From Hanleya hanleyi (taxonomy: Eukaryota; Mollusca; Polyplacophora; Lepidopleurida; Hanleyidae), in the NCBI GenBank assembly GCA_036873755.1, contig JAVTVY010037227.1:62001-126000 (forward strand): DNA of 64,000 nt, written 5' to 3'. Positions 18,003 through 27,989 of the stretch are shown piece by piece (position 1 is the stretch's first letter; each line of letters starts with the position of its first letter). The position numbers and the translations under genes were made by a program. The notes below the pieces were generated by a model. The model was not told the origin of the DNA and searched no databases. It saw only the letters and a list, made by a program, of their open reading frames with translations.

Positions 18003-18410
18003 CTTGACCTCAGTGACCCCTGTGACGTCATAGTTACATCCGGGTGAAATGGGGTGGTAAATCACGGATATATACTACTAACCCTTATACTACGCACTTT
18101 AATATAGTACCCTTACTAAAGTAAGACGCCAGAAGAGAGGAGAAATTTCTTGATATTGGAATAGCTACGTTATAATGTTACAGATTTGATAACAGATGGG
18201 AATGTGTCAACCCGTTCAAAAATGTAATAGTAACATGTGTTCCTAAGCCAGACTGTACTCGTATAGAGAAAAGCTTAATAATCTTTATTGGAGACGGTTT
18301 GAAGAAATGTTCTATTGGAATTTGATTGAACGGGATTTATGTATGTATCGTGTATCATATTGTTAAAACATGTGACCACTTTTATTCACGTATTCACCAT
18401 ATGAATTTAC

Positions 18411-18499
18411 CGGTTAATAGATTAACCGCAAATCTAATTGAACAAGATATACTGGGGCTATATCTTGTTCAAATAGATTTGCGGTTAATCTATTAACCG
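18411..18499. repeat. Near-perfect 41-bp-arm hairpin
   Basis: Arms 18,411-18,451 and 18,459-18,499 are inverted with one mismatch around a 7-base loop (CTGGGGC). It is probably a minimal foldback element. The surrounding sequence at 18,080-18,410 and 18,500-18,620 shows no gene. Confidence 0.8.
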
Positions 18500-18620
18500 T
18501 TAAGGGGTTTTTTCTAAAACGAAATTTCTTGGCTTTTCTACATATTTACCTAGTATATTTTAATGAAGTTTTCGTGAAACAAAAACATTAATGGCCATCT
18601 AACCTTAGTAAGGATAGTAA

Positions 18621-18898
18621 ACGTTCATAAAGTTAGATCGCGGTTCGCAGTTCGCAGTTCATTATTCGAGACCAGCAATTATTTCCTCGGATATGGAAAT
18701 CTGTATTTTTTTTTATTATGAGTACTTTGAACTCCAAACTCTGTATAGCAAGAGAGAATGTCATGCTCTATGTCTTTGCATATTCATATCCCAAATCTGA
18801 CGCCAGGGGGCGCTGCTAGGGGTGCTGTTATGAGTCGCTGAATAACGAACCTGGTCCCGAATAACGAATTGCGAACCGCGGTCTAACTTTATGAACGT
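18621..18898. repeat. MITE-like element with inverted ends
   Basis: ACGTTCATAAAGTTAGA at the left and its complement TCTAACTTTATGAACGT at the right, with further inverted match through CGCGGTTCGCA. It is about 278 bp and contains GCCAGGGGGCGCTGC, close to a CTCF core. No target duplication could be fixed. Confidence 0.7.
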
Positions 18899-19307
18899 GG
18901 GTAGTAAATGAGTAGAGTAACAGGGCAAGCACCGCCACAGCTCCACAGCTGTCTTCAGGCAATTACCTTCTATATTTATCCGATCTATTTATGCCCACAC
19001 CTCCACAGTGTCCTCGGGCTACAACGTTTATAGAACGTTAGGCCGGGCTATTCCTCTTTCCTCGATGTAGCAGACCTAGAACACCGCTAAAACTGTAAGT
19101 AGATCAACCGACGCGCGCCCTCGAACACCGCGAAGTGGGGCAACCTGTACGCGTGATCAAGCACCGCAAACCGGGTCAAGTGACGAGCATGATCGATCAC
19201 CATTTTTCCCCTTCGCCTCGGGTGATGCAAGACCGGTAAATTGGAGCGATAGGCAACACCCTACTGAATCGACAAGTATGATTATAGGTGAATGCACCAG
19301 TCCATTT
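18899..19307. other. No gene seen
   Basis: Flank between the MITE-like element and element 2. The string CTACTGAATCGACAAGTATG at 19,262 recurs inverted near 33,055 on the other side of element 2. Confidence 0.5.
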
Positions 19308-19370
19308 GTCATGAGTAGTAGGGAAAGGGTGTTTCGAGGTCTGTTTTGCCGGGGGAGGTAACTCTTGCAT

Positions 19371-19386
19371 CCACCAGGGGGCGCTG
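19371..19386 (+). promoter_or_regulatory. CTCF-consensus-like site in the TIR end
   Basis: CCACCAGGGGGCGCTG matches the bilaterian CTCF core, and a second related site GCCAGGGGGCGCC is at about 19,450. Mirror copies are at 32,277-32,292 and about 32,214. Binding in this animal is inferred. Confidence 0.5.
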
Positions 19387-21026
19387 TTTCTAGGTTAAAG
19401 GTAAAGGGGACGCCACATCGCGTTTACCTCTGTGGCGCCTGTGGCGCCAGGGGGCGCCACCAGCTGCGTGTGTATTCCTTCGCGGTGATGCGGTCTGGCG
19501 GTGATGCGTTGCGGGGAAAAGCTTCCGCGGAGAAAAAGTAGTCCCCATACTTGAAATACGCTGCATGGTCCGATTGGGTCGAGTGAGGTATCAAAGTGAA
19601 GCATTCATGAAGGGGCATCCAGTCATGGGTGGGTGCATGTAAAATTTCTCCGGAAAAAAAAGCGGAACACGGACTTTACCCCTAAAATAGGGGAAAACCC
19701 CTATCAACCCAAGTCAAAAGGGCTAATATCGGTCCCCGGGCTTATTGGGACCTGCCTACCAAGTCAATGGGGTGGGTGCATGTAAAATTAGGATTTTTTC
19801 CCGAAACTATGAAAAGCGGAATACGGACTTTACCCCTAAAATAGGGGAAAACACCTATCAACTCTAGCCCAAAGGGCTAATATCGGTCCCCGGGCTTACT
19901 GGGACCTGCCTATCAAGTCAATGGGGTGGGTGCATGTAAAATTAGGATTTTCCCCCGAAACTATAAAAAGCGGAACACGGACTTTATCCCTACAATAGGG
20001 GTCTGTATTATACAATATAAGGGAAATGCCTGTATGGGGTATGGGGATGGTCAATTTTTTTCGTGGGCTTTACTATGGCTTGTGGGGTCTCGTTTTTCTC
20101 GTCTCGCCGAGAAAATGACAATGGGAAGGGTCCCGGAGCGAAGCGGTGAAATTTTTGGGGAAAGTCACCGAGGTCTGTATATAGGCCCATAGGCTGGCCA
20201 TGGGAGGTATCGGTTCAACCTGGGAAATTCACACACGTTCATTGTGATATGGGTTGCTTGGATTTGTTTTTCACGTCTCGTCATTTAGAATCCGATGGGA
20301 AGGGTCCCGGAGCGAAACGGTGAAATTTTTGGAAAAAGTCACCGAAGCCTGGGTAGGCCCATAGGCCTATACTGCATGGCTATGGGTGTATAGGTCCATA
20401 CGGGGTGGACGTTTTGGGATCTAGGTGGGCCACTAATGGTCCGATGGGGTCGAGTGAGGTATCAATGTGAAGCCTATGTGAGGGGGCATCTGATGGGGTG
20501 AGTGCGGGGTTGAAATATCGTCACTCTGCGCATACGCAGTGGACAAAGAGTATGGAAATAGACGTTTTGGGGCCTAGGCGGGCCACTAGTGAGCCGATGG
20601 GATCGAGTGAGGTATCCATGTGAAGCCTATGTGAGGGGGCTACACTAGGGTGTCGTTTCCATTCTGCTGCGCAGATCACGTGGGTTGTGACGTCACTTCC
20701 GGGTTTCACCTCCAAACCCAGAAGAGTTCCAATGTTCTCTTAGACGTCCGGATGTTCAACCTCCGGGGTTTTTCCCGGCCCGGCCCGGCCCGCCCCGGCC
20801 GCAGCGCGCGCGCGCGGGTTGTCCGGCCGCACGCGCGCGCGCGTCATCACCGGCAGTGCGCGGATGAATGTCGGGTCAAAAGGTCAAAGGTCACATCCAG
20901 GTCAAAAGGTCCAAGGTCTCCCTTTCGGCAAGGTTCGGAGACAATGTTGCGGCATCGATATACAGAGCTTGAACCCCAAAAGGGGATTGTAAATTAACCT
21001 GGGAAGGATGGGCAGTTCCATTTGGA

Positions 21027-21078
21027 CCAATCAGCGGTCGAGAAAAAGAGCCAATGAGCGATCGATAAAAGAACCAAT
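21027..21078 (+). promoter_or_regulatory. Triple CCAAT array
   Basis: CCAAT at 21,027, 21,051 and 21,074, spaced 23-24 bp, an NF-Y-type spacing of about two helical turns. It is mirrored near 30,580-30,640. Confidence 0.55.
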
Positions 21079-21153
21079 GGACGGGTACTAGAATTTCGCT
21101 CACGTCTGCGCCTACATCCGGGTACTGGGATGCTTTCGCCTACGTCCGCGCCT

Positions 21154-21490
21154 ACATCCGGGTACTTCTATGTAGGTGTATAAAAGTGAGAATATTTAGG
21201 GCATTGCTGCATTCATTGGCCTATTTGTCCTCATTTTGTGCTTAAGCTTTGACTAGTGAAATCTCATGTTAAATGAAATCCTATACAAAATAACATTACA
21301 CTACCGAACAATCACGGACTTTCACGAAGGGCCGTCACAGGGCGTAGTAGAAAAAAGCGCATTTCTAACCTTATTGACCTCATGGCGCAAGCGAGTATAA
21401 CAAGTGCCCATGACTCACACGGTGTATAAAACCCTACCCAACAGGTACACTAAAGCCACCTCTCTAACCGTTCGCTTTTCATTCTCCACC
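21154..21490. other. Promoter-proximal non-coding stretch
   Basis: No gene. GTGTATAAAACCC at about 21,420 is a likely TATA box for the four-repeat PC4-like gene. Confidence 0.5.
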
Positions 21491-22201
21491 ATGGCAGCGA
21501 GCGGAACAGAGCTTGCGTTATTCCAACTGACGTCCCACGTCTACCTCATCGTCAATGACGATCACCTGGAGCTGGTCCAAGACGCACCGCAGAAGGTGAA
21601 GATTTTGTTATCGCTATCAGGCTGGACTCTATTGACACGATTGTTACAGGGAAAAGAGCCCGAAAGGGATTTCATGCACGTGGAAGTCGGTGTGCACATA
21701 CGCACTGCTGGAGAGGATTCCCTTTTTCCCCGGTTGGAACAGAGTGGAGGTACCTATATCACACTCTGTCCACCCTTATGGATGGCACTGAAAGATGTAC
21801 TCCCCGAGGTGGATGACTTACTACACCCCGAGGTGAAAGAAGGGACTGTGGCTACCCGGAGGCTTACACCTGGCTGCACCCTATTGTTGTACCCCAAACG
21901 AGTGGACCTCATCGATAGCGGACTTAGGTGTTGGTGTACGACTGAACCCAAAGCGCACGTCTCTTTGTCACCGGAAGGATGGACTACCTTGAAACGGGTG
22001 TTGTTGGATGACCTGCACGGTGATAGCATTCATCTGTGTGACGACGTCTACATTTTCTGCGGTCCCTTTTTCGCTCGACTCCTCTGTCTGAACGACGGTG
22101 GTTTTACCCTGGACCCCGATCTACGGACGGCTTTGGAACAAGTAGTCCCCATTGTCGATAAGGTACTATCTCTATATGCGCCACATATCCCATCAGAATA
22201 G
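21491..22201 (+). CDS. PC4-like protein with four repeats
   Basis: A 236-residue protein found whole only in element 2. Its two halves each resemble PC4-like A and B. Trp-helix motifs are VKILLSLSGWTLLTRLL, ITLCPPLWMALKDVLPEVDD, VSLSPEGWTTLKRVLLDD and FTLDPDLRTALEQVVPIVD; the last has Arg instead of Trp. The start is at ACCATGGCAGCG, an excellent initiation context after a TATA box; a longer frame upstream is less likely. A fragment matching the GTGTACGACTGA segment survives at about 7,155 in element 1, so an ancestor there probably had the gene too. Function is unknown; the fold resemblance suggests single-strand DNA binding. Confidence 0.6.
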   Translation: MAASGTELALFQLTSHVYLIVNDDHLELVQDAPQKVKILLSLSGWTLLTRLLQGKEPERDFMHVEVGVHIRTAGEDSLFPRLEQSGGTYITLCPPLWMALKDVLPEVDDLLHPEVKEGTVATRRLTPGCTLLLYPKRVDLIDSGLRCWCTTEPKAHVSLSPEGWTTLKRVLLDDLHGDSIHLCDDVYIFCGPFFARLLCLNDGGFTLDPDLRTALEQVVPIVDKVLSLYAPHIPSE

Positions 22202-22252
22202 TACGTATCACGGACTACACCCGACGTCTATGCGCGCATGTGTGACGTGGTC

Positions 22253-22259
22253 TATAAAA
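22253..22259 (+). promoter_or_regulatory. TATA box, tail-anchored protein gene
   Basis: TATAAAA, 46 nt before the start at 22,306. Same block as in element 1. Confidence 0.65.
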
Positions 22260-22305
22260 CACGTCCCTCTGGATCCCACACCTTCATTTCTACGGTTGCA
22301 GAGCC

Positions 22306-22632
22306 ATGACGGAGATCCAGCCCTATGCGACTCGCATTTTACAGCATGCCATCGTGGTTAATTCACTCACGGGTTACCGAGCAGTGGTCCGGTCCATGTT
22401 TGCAGATGGCGACGACAACGAGGGGCGACGCCAGATCCTGAACGAGTTCACAGAAGCGGTCCTCGACAGAGTGCACTCGATGGAGAGGTGTGCCATCACT
22501 CACCACTACTGGACTATGACAGCCATCCTTGATGCTCGGGCTATGGACCACGAGCGCTCACGCCGGAATCAGCGACGGCTGGTTGTCCTAGTCATGGTCT
22601 GTGCCCTATTGACCCTGGCGCTGTGGCATTGA
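22306..22632 (+). CDS. Small tail-anchored protein
   Basis: 108 residues, intact and nearly identical to the element 1 copy: polar helical N-terminal part, ERSRRNQRRL, then a hydrophobic C-terminal anchor. Unknown function. Retention of an open frame in all three copies suggests it was under constraint until recently. Confidence 0.72.
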   Translation: MTEIQPYATRILQHAIVVNSLTGYRAVVRSMFADGDDNEGRRQILNEFTEAVLDRVHSMERCAITHHYWTMTAILDARAMDHERSRRNQRRLVVLVMVCALLTLALWH

Positions 22633-22704
22633 CAGTGGCACCTGACTATAAATACGAGGGTCAGACACAGTGTGCGTCATTCAACGATCGTCATTGGGTC
22701 AAGC

Positions 22705-23186
22705 ATGTCACCTGTTCTACGAGCCATCCTTCCCTTACACCCCGGGTGGGGTTACACGTCTATGAAGATAAAGTCACCCTCGTGGAAGACCGTGGAGATG
22801 TTTGCTGGTCGCCCGCTGAGACCGTATCGAATACGGTTACGCTACACCGTGACGGCTGGACCAAATTTAAACGGGTGTTGAGCGGCGAGCTCGACGGACA
22901 CCTCATCCACATAGACAATGCCATCTACGTACGCCGTGGACCCTTCTTCCCACGCCTGGGCCGCTACCAAGACCCTACGCGAGGCTTCACCCTAGACACC
23001 GATCTGGACGAGCGGTCATCAGACGAGTTGGAGTGGGCTCGTGCCCTGAGAGAAGCGGCGGCAGAACCCAGTGAACAAATGTCTAGCCATGAACAAGACG
23101 ATGATGCCATTGATTACCCGGCTAGACTCAGTCAGCCCAGTGACATGAACAGCCGATCCTTTGATCTCACGGGGTTCTCCCTATAA
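22705..23186 (+). pseudogene. PC4-like protein A, damaged
   Basis: Counterpart of 7,977-8,477. The start MSPVLRA is followed by a one-base loss near 22,733, so the body (LTPRVGLHVYEDKVTLVED onward) is in another frame. About 51 nt that encode the second Trp-helix are deleted between LDTDL and DERSS. The TATA box TATAAAT is at 22,647. Inactive. Confidence 0.65.
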
Positions 23187-23189
23187 ATA
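23182..23189 (+). promoter_or_regulatory. TATA box, PC4-like B
   Basis: CTATAAATAC overlaps the stop codon of PC4-like A and lies 39 nt before the start at 23,229. It is conserved at 50,493; element 1 has the weaker GATAAATA. Confidence 0.6.
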
Positions 23190-23228
23190 CGAGAGACAGT
23201 CAAATCTGGTACCATTCACGTACTGACC

Positions 23229-23699
23229 ATGACAGAGCATATAATACTGGCGTATCTCAGCTTAACCCCCGAGGTTTTCCTGCACGTGTATGCGGATACG
23301 GTCGATATCATGGAGGAGGTGGGAGACATCTGTGATGCGGACTTTACACAACCGTGCCCGGCCCACATTCGTCTGTCCCGGGAGGGCTGGACCAAATTCA
23401 AACGGGTGTTGTCTGGTGAACTGGACGGCGATCTCATCCACTTGTGTCACGATGTGTACATCCGACGCGGCCTTTTCTTTGCTCAATTGGCTCGGCTAGA
23501 TGGGGGTACAGTGCATTTTACCCTTCACCCTGATCTATGGTCTGCATTGGAAGATGCCGTGGTACATGTGGATCAAGTGCTTATCAAGCGGTCATCAGAC
23601 GAGTTGGACTGGTCATTTACCATGGACACTGTGGAAGCCAACGAAGAAAATCAGAAAGAAACTCCGGCCCAAGATATACCCGTTATAAATAAACGATAG
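23229..23699 (+). CDS. PC4-like protein B
   Basis: 156 residues, intact, colinear with the element 1 copy. Both Trp-helix motifs are present (LSREGWTKFKRVL and FTLHPDLWSALEDAVVHVD). TATAAATAAA in the final codons (23,684-23,693) precedes the integrase start by 33 nt. Confidence 0.68.
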   Translation: MTEHIILAYLSLTPEVFLHVYADTVDIMEEVGDICDADFTQPCPAHIRLSREGWTKFKRVLSGELDGDLIHLCHDVYIRRGLFFAQLARLDGGTVHFTLHPDLWSALEDAVVHVDQVLIKRSSDELDWSFTMDTVEANEENQKETPAQDIPVINKR

Positions 23700-23726
23700 A
23701 GCCAGGGTCCATCATCATTTGTCACC

Positions 23727-24798
23727 ATGAAGCGCTGGGAGAAGGTGTTGGATAACTTATACTACAGTCCCGACAGTCCGGCGGCCTATAGTGCATTGTC
23801 GGCTCTCTATCGAGCGGCCACACCCCAGGGGATACAACGTGCCCAAGTCCGAGATTGGTTAAGAAAACAAGACACCTATACCTTACATCGATCTGTCCGT
23901 CGCCAATTTCTACGGAACCGGGTCATCGTGGGAGGAATAGATGCCCAGTGGCAAGCGGATTTGATCGATATGAGCGCCTTTGCCAAACACAACGATGGGA
24001 ATCGGTATATCTTGACGTGCATCGATATCCTATCCAAGTATGCGTGGGTGGTACCCATCCGGACGAAAACGGGGCGAATCTCATAGCGGCGTTCAAAGAC
24101 ATCTTCAAGACCGGGCGCAAACCTTTGTATTTGCAAACCGACGAAGGCACGGAATTCCTCAACAGACCGTTCCAACAGTTTCTGAAAGCCCAGAAGGTGT
24201 TTTCTTCCATACGTACAACGAGACCAAGGCTTCCGTGGTGGAAAGGTTCAACAGGACATTCAAAGGCCGCATGTATAAATATTTCACCTATAAGAATACA
24301 AGGCGGTACATCGATGTTCTCCCGAAACTTGTGAGTGGTTACAATCGAGCCTATCATCGGAGTATAGAGAGAGCCCCCATTACCGTGACCCAACGCAATG
24401 AAGCCCAAGTCCGGCGTGTCTTGTACCCCAGGCAATCGCAGCGAACGCCGAAGGCGGTGTTCAAGGTCGGGGACCCTGTACGGATCAGTAAAGTCAAAGG
24501 GCAATTTGAGAAAAGTTACTTGCCCAACTGGAGCGATGAGCACTTCCTGATTAAACGGCGCCTACCCCGACAGCAGCGAGTCTATGAACTGGAAGATCTT
24601 CAAGGGGAACCGTTGCTAGGGACGTTTTACGAGACGGAATTACAGCCTGTCGTAAAAACAAAGCAAGACTACTACACGGTGGAGCAGATTTTGAAAACGG
24701 AACGTCGACGTGGCAAACTGTTTCATTTCGTCAAATGGCAAGGCTGGCCCAGTTCTTTCAATTCCTGGGTCGCTGCCAACCAGGTGAAACGACTATAA
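23727..24798 (+). pseudogene. Integrase with chromodomain, frameshifted
   Basis: The N-terminal part and first catalytic Asp (QWQADL) are in the starting frame. A missing G near 24,073 and another one-base loss near 24,200 put the second Asp (YLQTDEG) and the catalytic Glu (SVVERFN) in other frames. The C-terminal chromodomain (FVKWQGWPSSFNSWV) is open to 24,798. The element must have been inserted by an intact integrase, judging by its duplication, so these breaks are later. Confidence 0.88.
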
Positions 24799-24848
24799 AG
24801 CCAGACACCACTACCGTCATCCTTCATTCCACGTTCGACCACGGTGCT

Positions 24849-25286
24849 ATGGACAAACAGCAGCTGCCTCTGAACACAGCGTCTCCCAAAACGCGCAAAG
24901 CGCAAGTGGGCTTTGTGGTGATAGTGCTAATCCTGCTGAGTGTGTTGTACGGAGGTGTGTTTTACGACGTAGCCTATGTCAGCACGCTACTTAACCAACT
25001 GAGAACACAAGCCATCAGTGAAACCAGTCTACAGATAGCACCAGTCAACCCCGTATCGAGCCCAGTCACCACCACACCCCGTGTACAAGCCACGTCGAGC
25101 TCCACACCAAGCTCCACACCTACACCAAGTACACCAAGTACGTCTGAAGACCCACCGGATTTCATCCCTCACAGTGAACAGACAACGACGACCGACGTTG
25201 TACCCACCACCATCATCACTCGCAGTGAACAGACAACGACGACCGACGCTGTACCTACCACTCCAGTTCACTCGTACGAAATTTAG
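24849..25286 (+). CDS. Ser/Thr-rich membrane protein, shortened
   Basis: 145 residues. Same N-terminus, hydrophobic segment (VGFVVIVLILLSVLYGGVFY) and Thr-rich stalk as element 1, but a stop after SYEI removes the C-terminal part that overlaps the ATPase in elements 1 and 3. TATAAAG is at 24,794-24,800. Confidence 0.65.
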   Translation: MDKQQLPLNTASPKTRKAQVGFVVIVLILLSVLYGGVFYDVAYVSTLLNQLRTQAISETSLQIAPVNPVSSPVTTTPRVQATSSSTPSSTPTPSTPSTSEDPPDFIPHSEQTTTTDVVPTTIITRSEQTTTTDAVPTTPVHSYEI

Positions 25287-25319
25287 CGAATTAACAAGAC
25301 AGCGGATACACCTCGAACC

Positions 25320-25927
25320 ATGGACCCTCGGTGGCAGCATCCCTTCACTTGCGTCATCGCAGGACCGACGGCCTCCGGCAAAACGCACTTCGTCCGGAAG
25401 CTCCTTCAACACGCCGACAGCATGATCACCCCACCCATTGCCCGAGTCGTGTGGTGTTACGGAGAATGGCAGGCAGCGTATGCAGCAATGCCCCACATCA
25501 CGTTCGTGGAAGGCCTACCCAACCTGGTCGATTTGGAACCCGACACATTGGTGGTTCTGGATGATCTCATGGCGGAGACGGATGCGCGGGTCACCCAACT
25601 CTTTACCAAAGGCAGCCACCATCGACGGCTCAGCATCATCTACATTGTGCAGAATCTGTTCAGTAAAAACAAAGAACATCGGAACATCAGCTTAAATGCC
25701 CACTACCTGGTGGTCTTCAAAAACCGAGAGATACCACTCAACTGCTGCACCTGGCGAGACAGATGTATCCCGGCCGCACACCGTTTGCGTTGGAAGCCTT
25801 CAAAGATGCGACAACCCCTCAGCACGGGTATATGCTCTTCGACCTCAAGCAAGCCACCCCCGACCACCTTCGACTACGGACCGGCATCTTTCCCGGAGAG
25901 GTCCACCACGTGTACATGCAAAAATAA
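25320..25927 (+). pseudogene. Packaging ATPase, frameshifted
   Basis: Walker A is GPTASGKT and Walker B is LVVLDDLM. A one-base loss near 25,725 (AAAACCGAGAG against AAAACCCGAGAG in the others) shifts the frame, so the C-terminal quarter reads as an unrelated basic peptide ending at about 25,973. The original stop position is 25,927. Confidence 0.9.
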
Positions 25928-25930
25928 TGT

Positions 25931-25990
25931 AAACACACCCACAGTAGCTCCCCCAGCTGGAGTGTGTGTTTGATGATGGGGATAATAAAA
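25931..25990 (+). promoter_or_regulatory. ATPase 3' stem-loop and poly(A) signal
   Basis: ACACACCC...GCTCCCCCAGC...GTGTGTGTTT followed by AATAAA at about 25,982, as in the other copies. Confidence 0.5.
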
Positions 25991-26082
25991 AGAATGAATA
26001 CCACAGCATGGTTGACTTTGTCTCTGTTCTCTGAGGTAGATAAAAAGGGCAGAGTTGTGGGTTCTGGCATTAGTTGTTCATG

Positions 26083-26424
26083 ATGTCTGCGCGAGTACGG
26101 AAGCACGCTCCCACGCTCCGTGTATTGAAGACGGCCCCACCCGAGTTGGTCCGAACCATTGTACGCGGTGCGGACCCTGACCTTGTACGCTGTCTGTGCG
26201 AGATCGGGTACAACCTGTCAAAAGGCAACGTTCCACTGACTCCGGCTCAGAAGACCAAGTTGGCCAAGCATAAGACAGGTCTCCGAACCCTAGTCCAGAA
26301 GCGGGTCCCTCAAACACAAAAGAAAAAGGTATTACAGAAAGGCGGCTTTCTCGGGGCCATCTTAGCACCGTTGGCCGCTTCCGTGTTGGGTCCAGTATTG
26401 GGTGGACTCTTCGGCCGACAATGA
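26083..26424 (+). CDS. Small basic protein with hydrophobic C-terminal tail
   Basis: 113 residues, intact, nearly identical to the element 1 copy (one substitution noted: LSKGNV for LLKGNV). Ends GPVLGGLFGRQ. Overlaps the next start by four bases (ATGA). Confidence 0.8.
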   Translation: MSARVRKHAPTLRVLKTAPPELVRTIVRGADPDLVRCLCEIGYNLSKGNVPLTPAQKTKLAKHKTGLRTLVQKRVPQTQKKKVLQKGGFLGAILAPLAASVLGPVLGGLFGRQ

Positions 26425-27226
26425 ACCACACGAAAAAAATTGTCCTCGTAGAACCACGGTTCCTTCAAAACCTCCAATCACCCTACCCTGTCCAACCTAC
26501 GGTGAAGACCATAAACACCCTCGATGGAGAGATGCAACAGATCTTACAGAGACCGGGGTTAAGCGACAGTGAGAAAGTACAACGGTACAATGAGACGCTT
26601 CAACCTTCTCTACCCCACCACCACCACCACCACCACGTGACACACCGCCGACCTCAGCACCGCTCCAACAGCCGCCATTACAAGGGGTAGCACCCACAGC
26701 CCCACAGTGGGTGGAAGACGAAGTGCTGAAGAGTGTACCTGCATCGTTCAAGAAACAAGCTGGCCTGGTATTACAACGGATGAAACAGAATCCTAACATG
26801 ACTTGGAATGATAAAGGCGAACTACTGGTACAGAATCAGGTGGTTCCCGGGACCCACATGACGGATTTAGTGAATGACCTGATGCGTAAACGCAGGTCGC
26901 ACACGGATCCTCGAGGATGGGAGGTCTTCGCTCAAGGCTTGAAAGACATGCATGTACCACATGAATTGGTGGGGAACCCCCACCGCTGGGCCTTTATGCA
27001 GCGAACCCAGCAATCGCCGAGTGGCCCACTACCTTCTTGGGAATCCGAATGGGAACCGGAGTCACCCCCCAAAACTCCACCACCACAACGGGCACCTTCT
27101 TTTCAGACCTTTAAAAAACCATCCTTGATCAGGACACCCCACATCTCCAGAGCCGTGACACGTAGCAAGTCACCGCGACGAACACGACGCCGGACACAAC
27201 CGCCCAAGGCCTGGAACACCTATTAA
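26421..27226 (+). pseudogene. Proline-rich virion-associated protein, frameshifted
   Basis: Starts MNHTKKIVLVEPRFL. The frame breaks in the CAC/CCA repeat near 26,610-26,640, where part of the N-terminal region is also missing. The conserved domain (SVPASFKKQAGL to DLVNDLMRKRR) and Arg-rich C-terminus are open in another frame to 27,226. The triplet repeat is the likely cause of instability. Confidence 0.75.
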
Positions 27227-27259
27227 AACCAACAGCAGCAGCAGGACAGCTCAGTCGCT

Positions 27260-27989
27260 ATGTTTTACCTCACCCTACCCAGTAACAGTTCCCTGGATGT
27301 GTTTCCTGACAACACCGTGGCCAAGTACGTCACCCAGTTACCGCAACCGTTGCATTTACCTGGACGATGGGAATGTGGCCTCGTGGATATCCAATACCCT
27401 TACTCGTGGTACAACGTGCGAGCCAATGAAGTGTGGTACGAGGTGACCTACGAAGGCAAAAACACCCGACTCACCCTCCCCGAAGGCCAATACGATACTC
27501 CGAAGGCTCTACGGGCGGTCACGAATACTTCAAAACCCATCAAATCCTTTCCCTTCAAGAATCACGTGGACTTCGATTACAACGCACACAACGACAAGGC
27601 ACAGCTTATCGTCACCGCCAACGCGAGTGTCGTACTGAATCCTATCCTACAGTAAATGCTGGGTTTCGATCTACAGACGTTCGCTGGTCCCAGGGCGAGA
27701 TCCCGATGGATATGAAGTCGGGTATGTACGGACTCTACGTCTACTCGGACGTGGTGGACAACCACATCGTGGGCGATATCAACAAACCTCTGTTACGGGT
27801 GGTCCCCATTAAAAAGACGTATGGAGATCAAGTCACCCACAGTTTCACCCACATGCTGTACGACAAACCGACATCAACACGATCACGGTGGATATAAGAG
27901 ACGACACGGGACGACCGGTGGCATTCGAACGAGGAAAAGTGGTGCTGACACTCCATTTTCGACAAGCACGTGCTCCACACTTTGCATAA
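27260..27989 (+). pseudogene. Penton-like minor capsid protein, broken
   Basis: Intact N-terminus through GRWECGLVDIQYPYSW and EVTYEGKNTRLTLPEGQ. About 54 nt are deleted after YDTPK, there is a stop at 27,653-27,655 (TAA where element 1 has CAA), and further small deletions occur near 27,690 and 27,860. TAATG joins it to the next gene. Confidence 0.85.

Larger units (their letters stand above)
3902..18079 (+). mobile_element. Polinton/Maverick-like element 1 (ends tentative)
   Basis: Virus-like DNA transposon with integrase, packaging ATPase, penton-like and major capsid proteins and adenain-type protease between long inverted repeats. The ends were chosen because elements 2 and 3 begin AGTAGT and end ACTACT, and such strings occur at 3,902 and 18,079. 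The adjacent six bases (CCCCTT and AACCCT) are not a clean duplication, and the outermost 70-340 bp of the two sides do not match, so an end has probably been rearranged. It is the only copy with the zinc-finger gene. No DNA polymerase B is present. Confidence 0.8.
19314..21153 (+). repeat. Element 2 left terminal inverted repeat
   Basis: About 1.84 kb, mirrored at 30,508-32,349. It contains CCACCAGGGGGCGCTG near the end, roughly 150-bp units with GGGTGCATGTAAAATT at 19,631, 19,774 and 19,928, a single NRF-1-like site near 20,527 with one mismatch, TGACGTCACTTCCGG at 20,688, a GCGCGC block, AGGTCAAAGGTCA at 20,881 and three CCAAT boxes. Confidence 0.9.

Noticed and set aside
17528..18003. Overlapping minus-strand frames of 115-137 codons
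   Set aside because: Repeat artefacts of the 28-bp YY1-like minisatellite; three frames are open at once.
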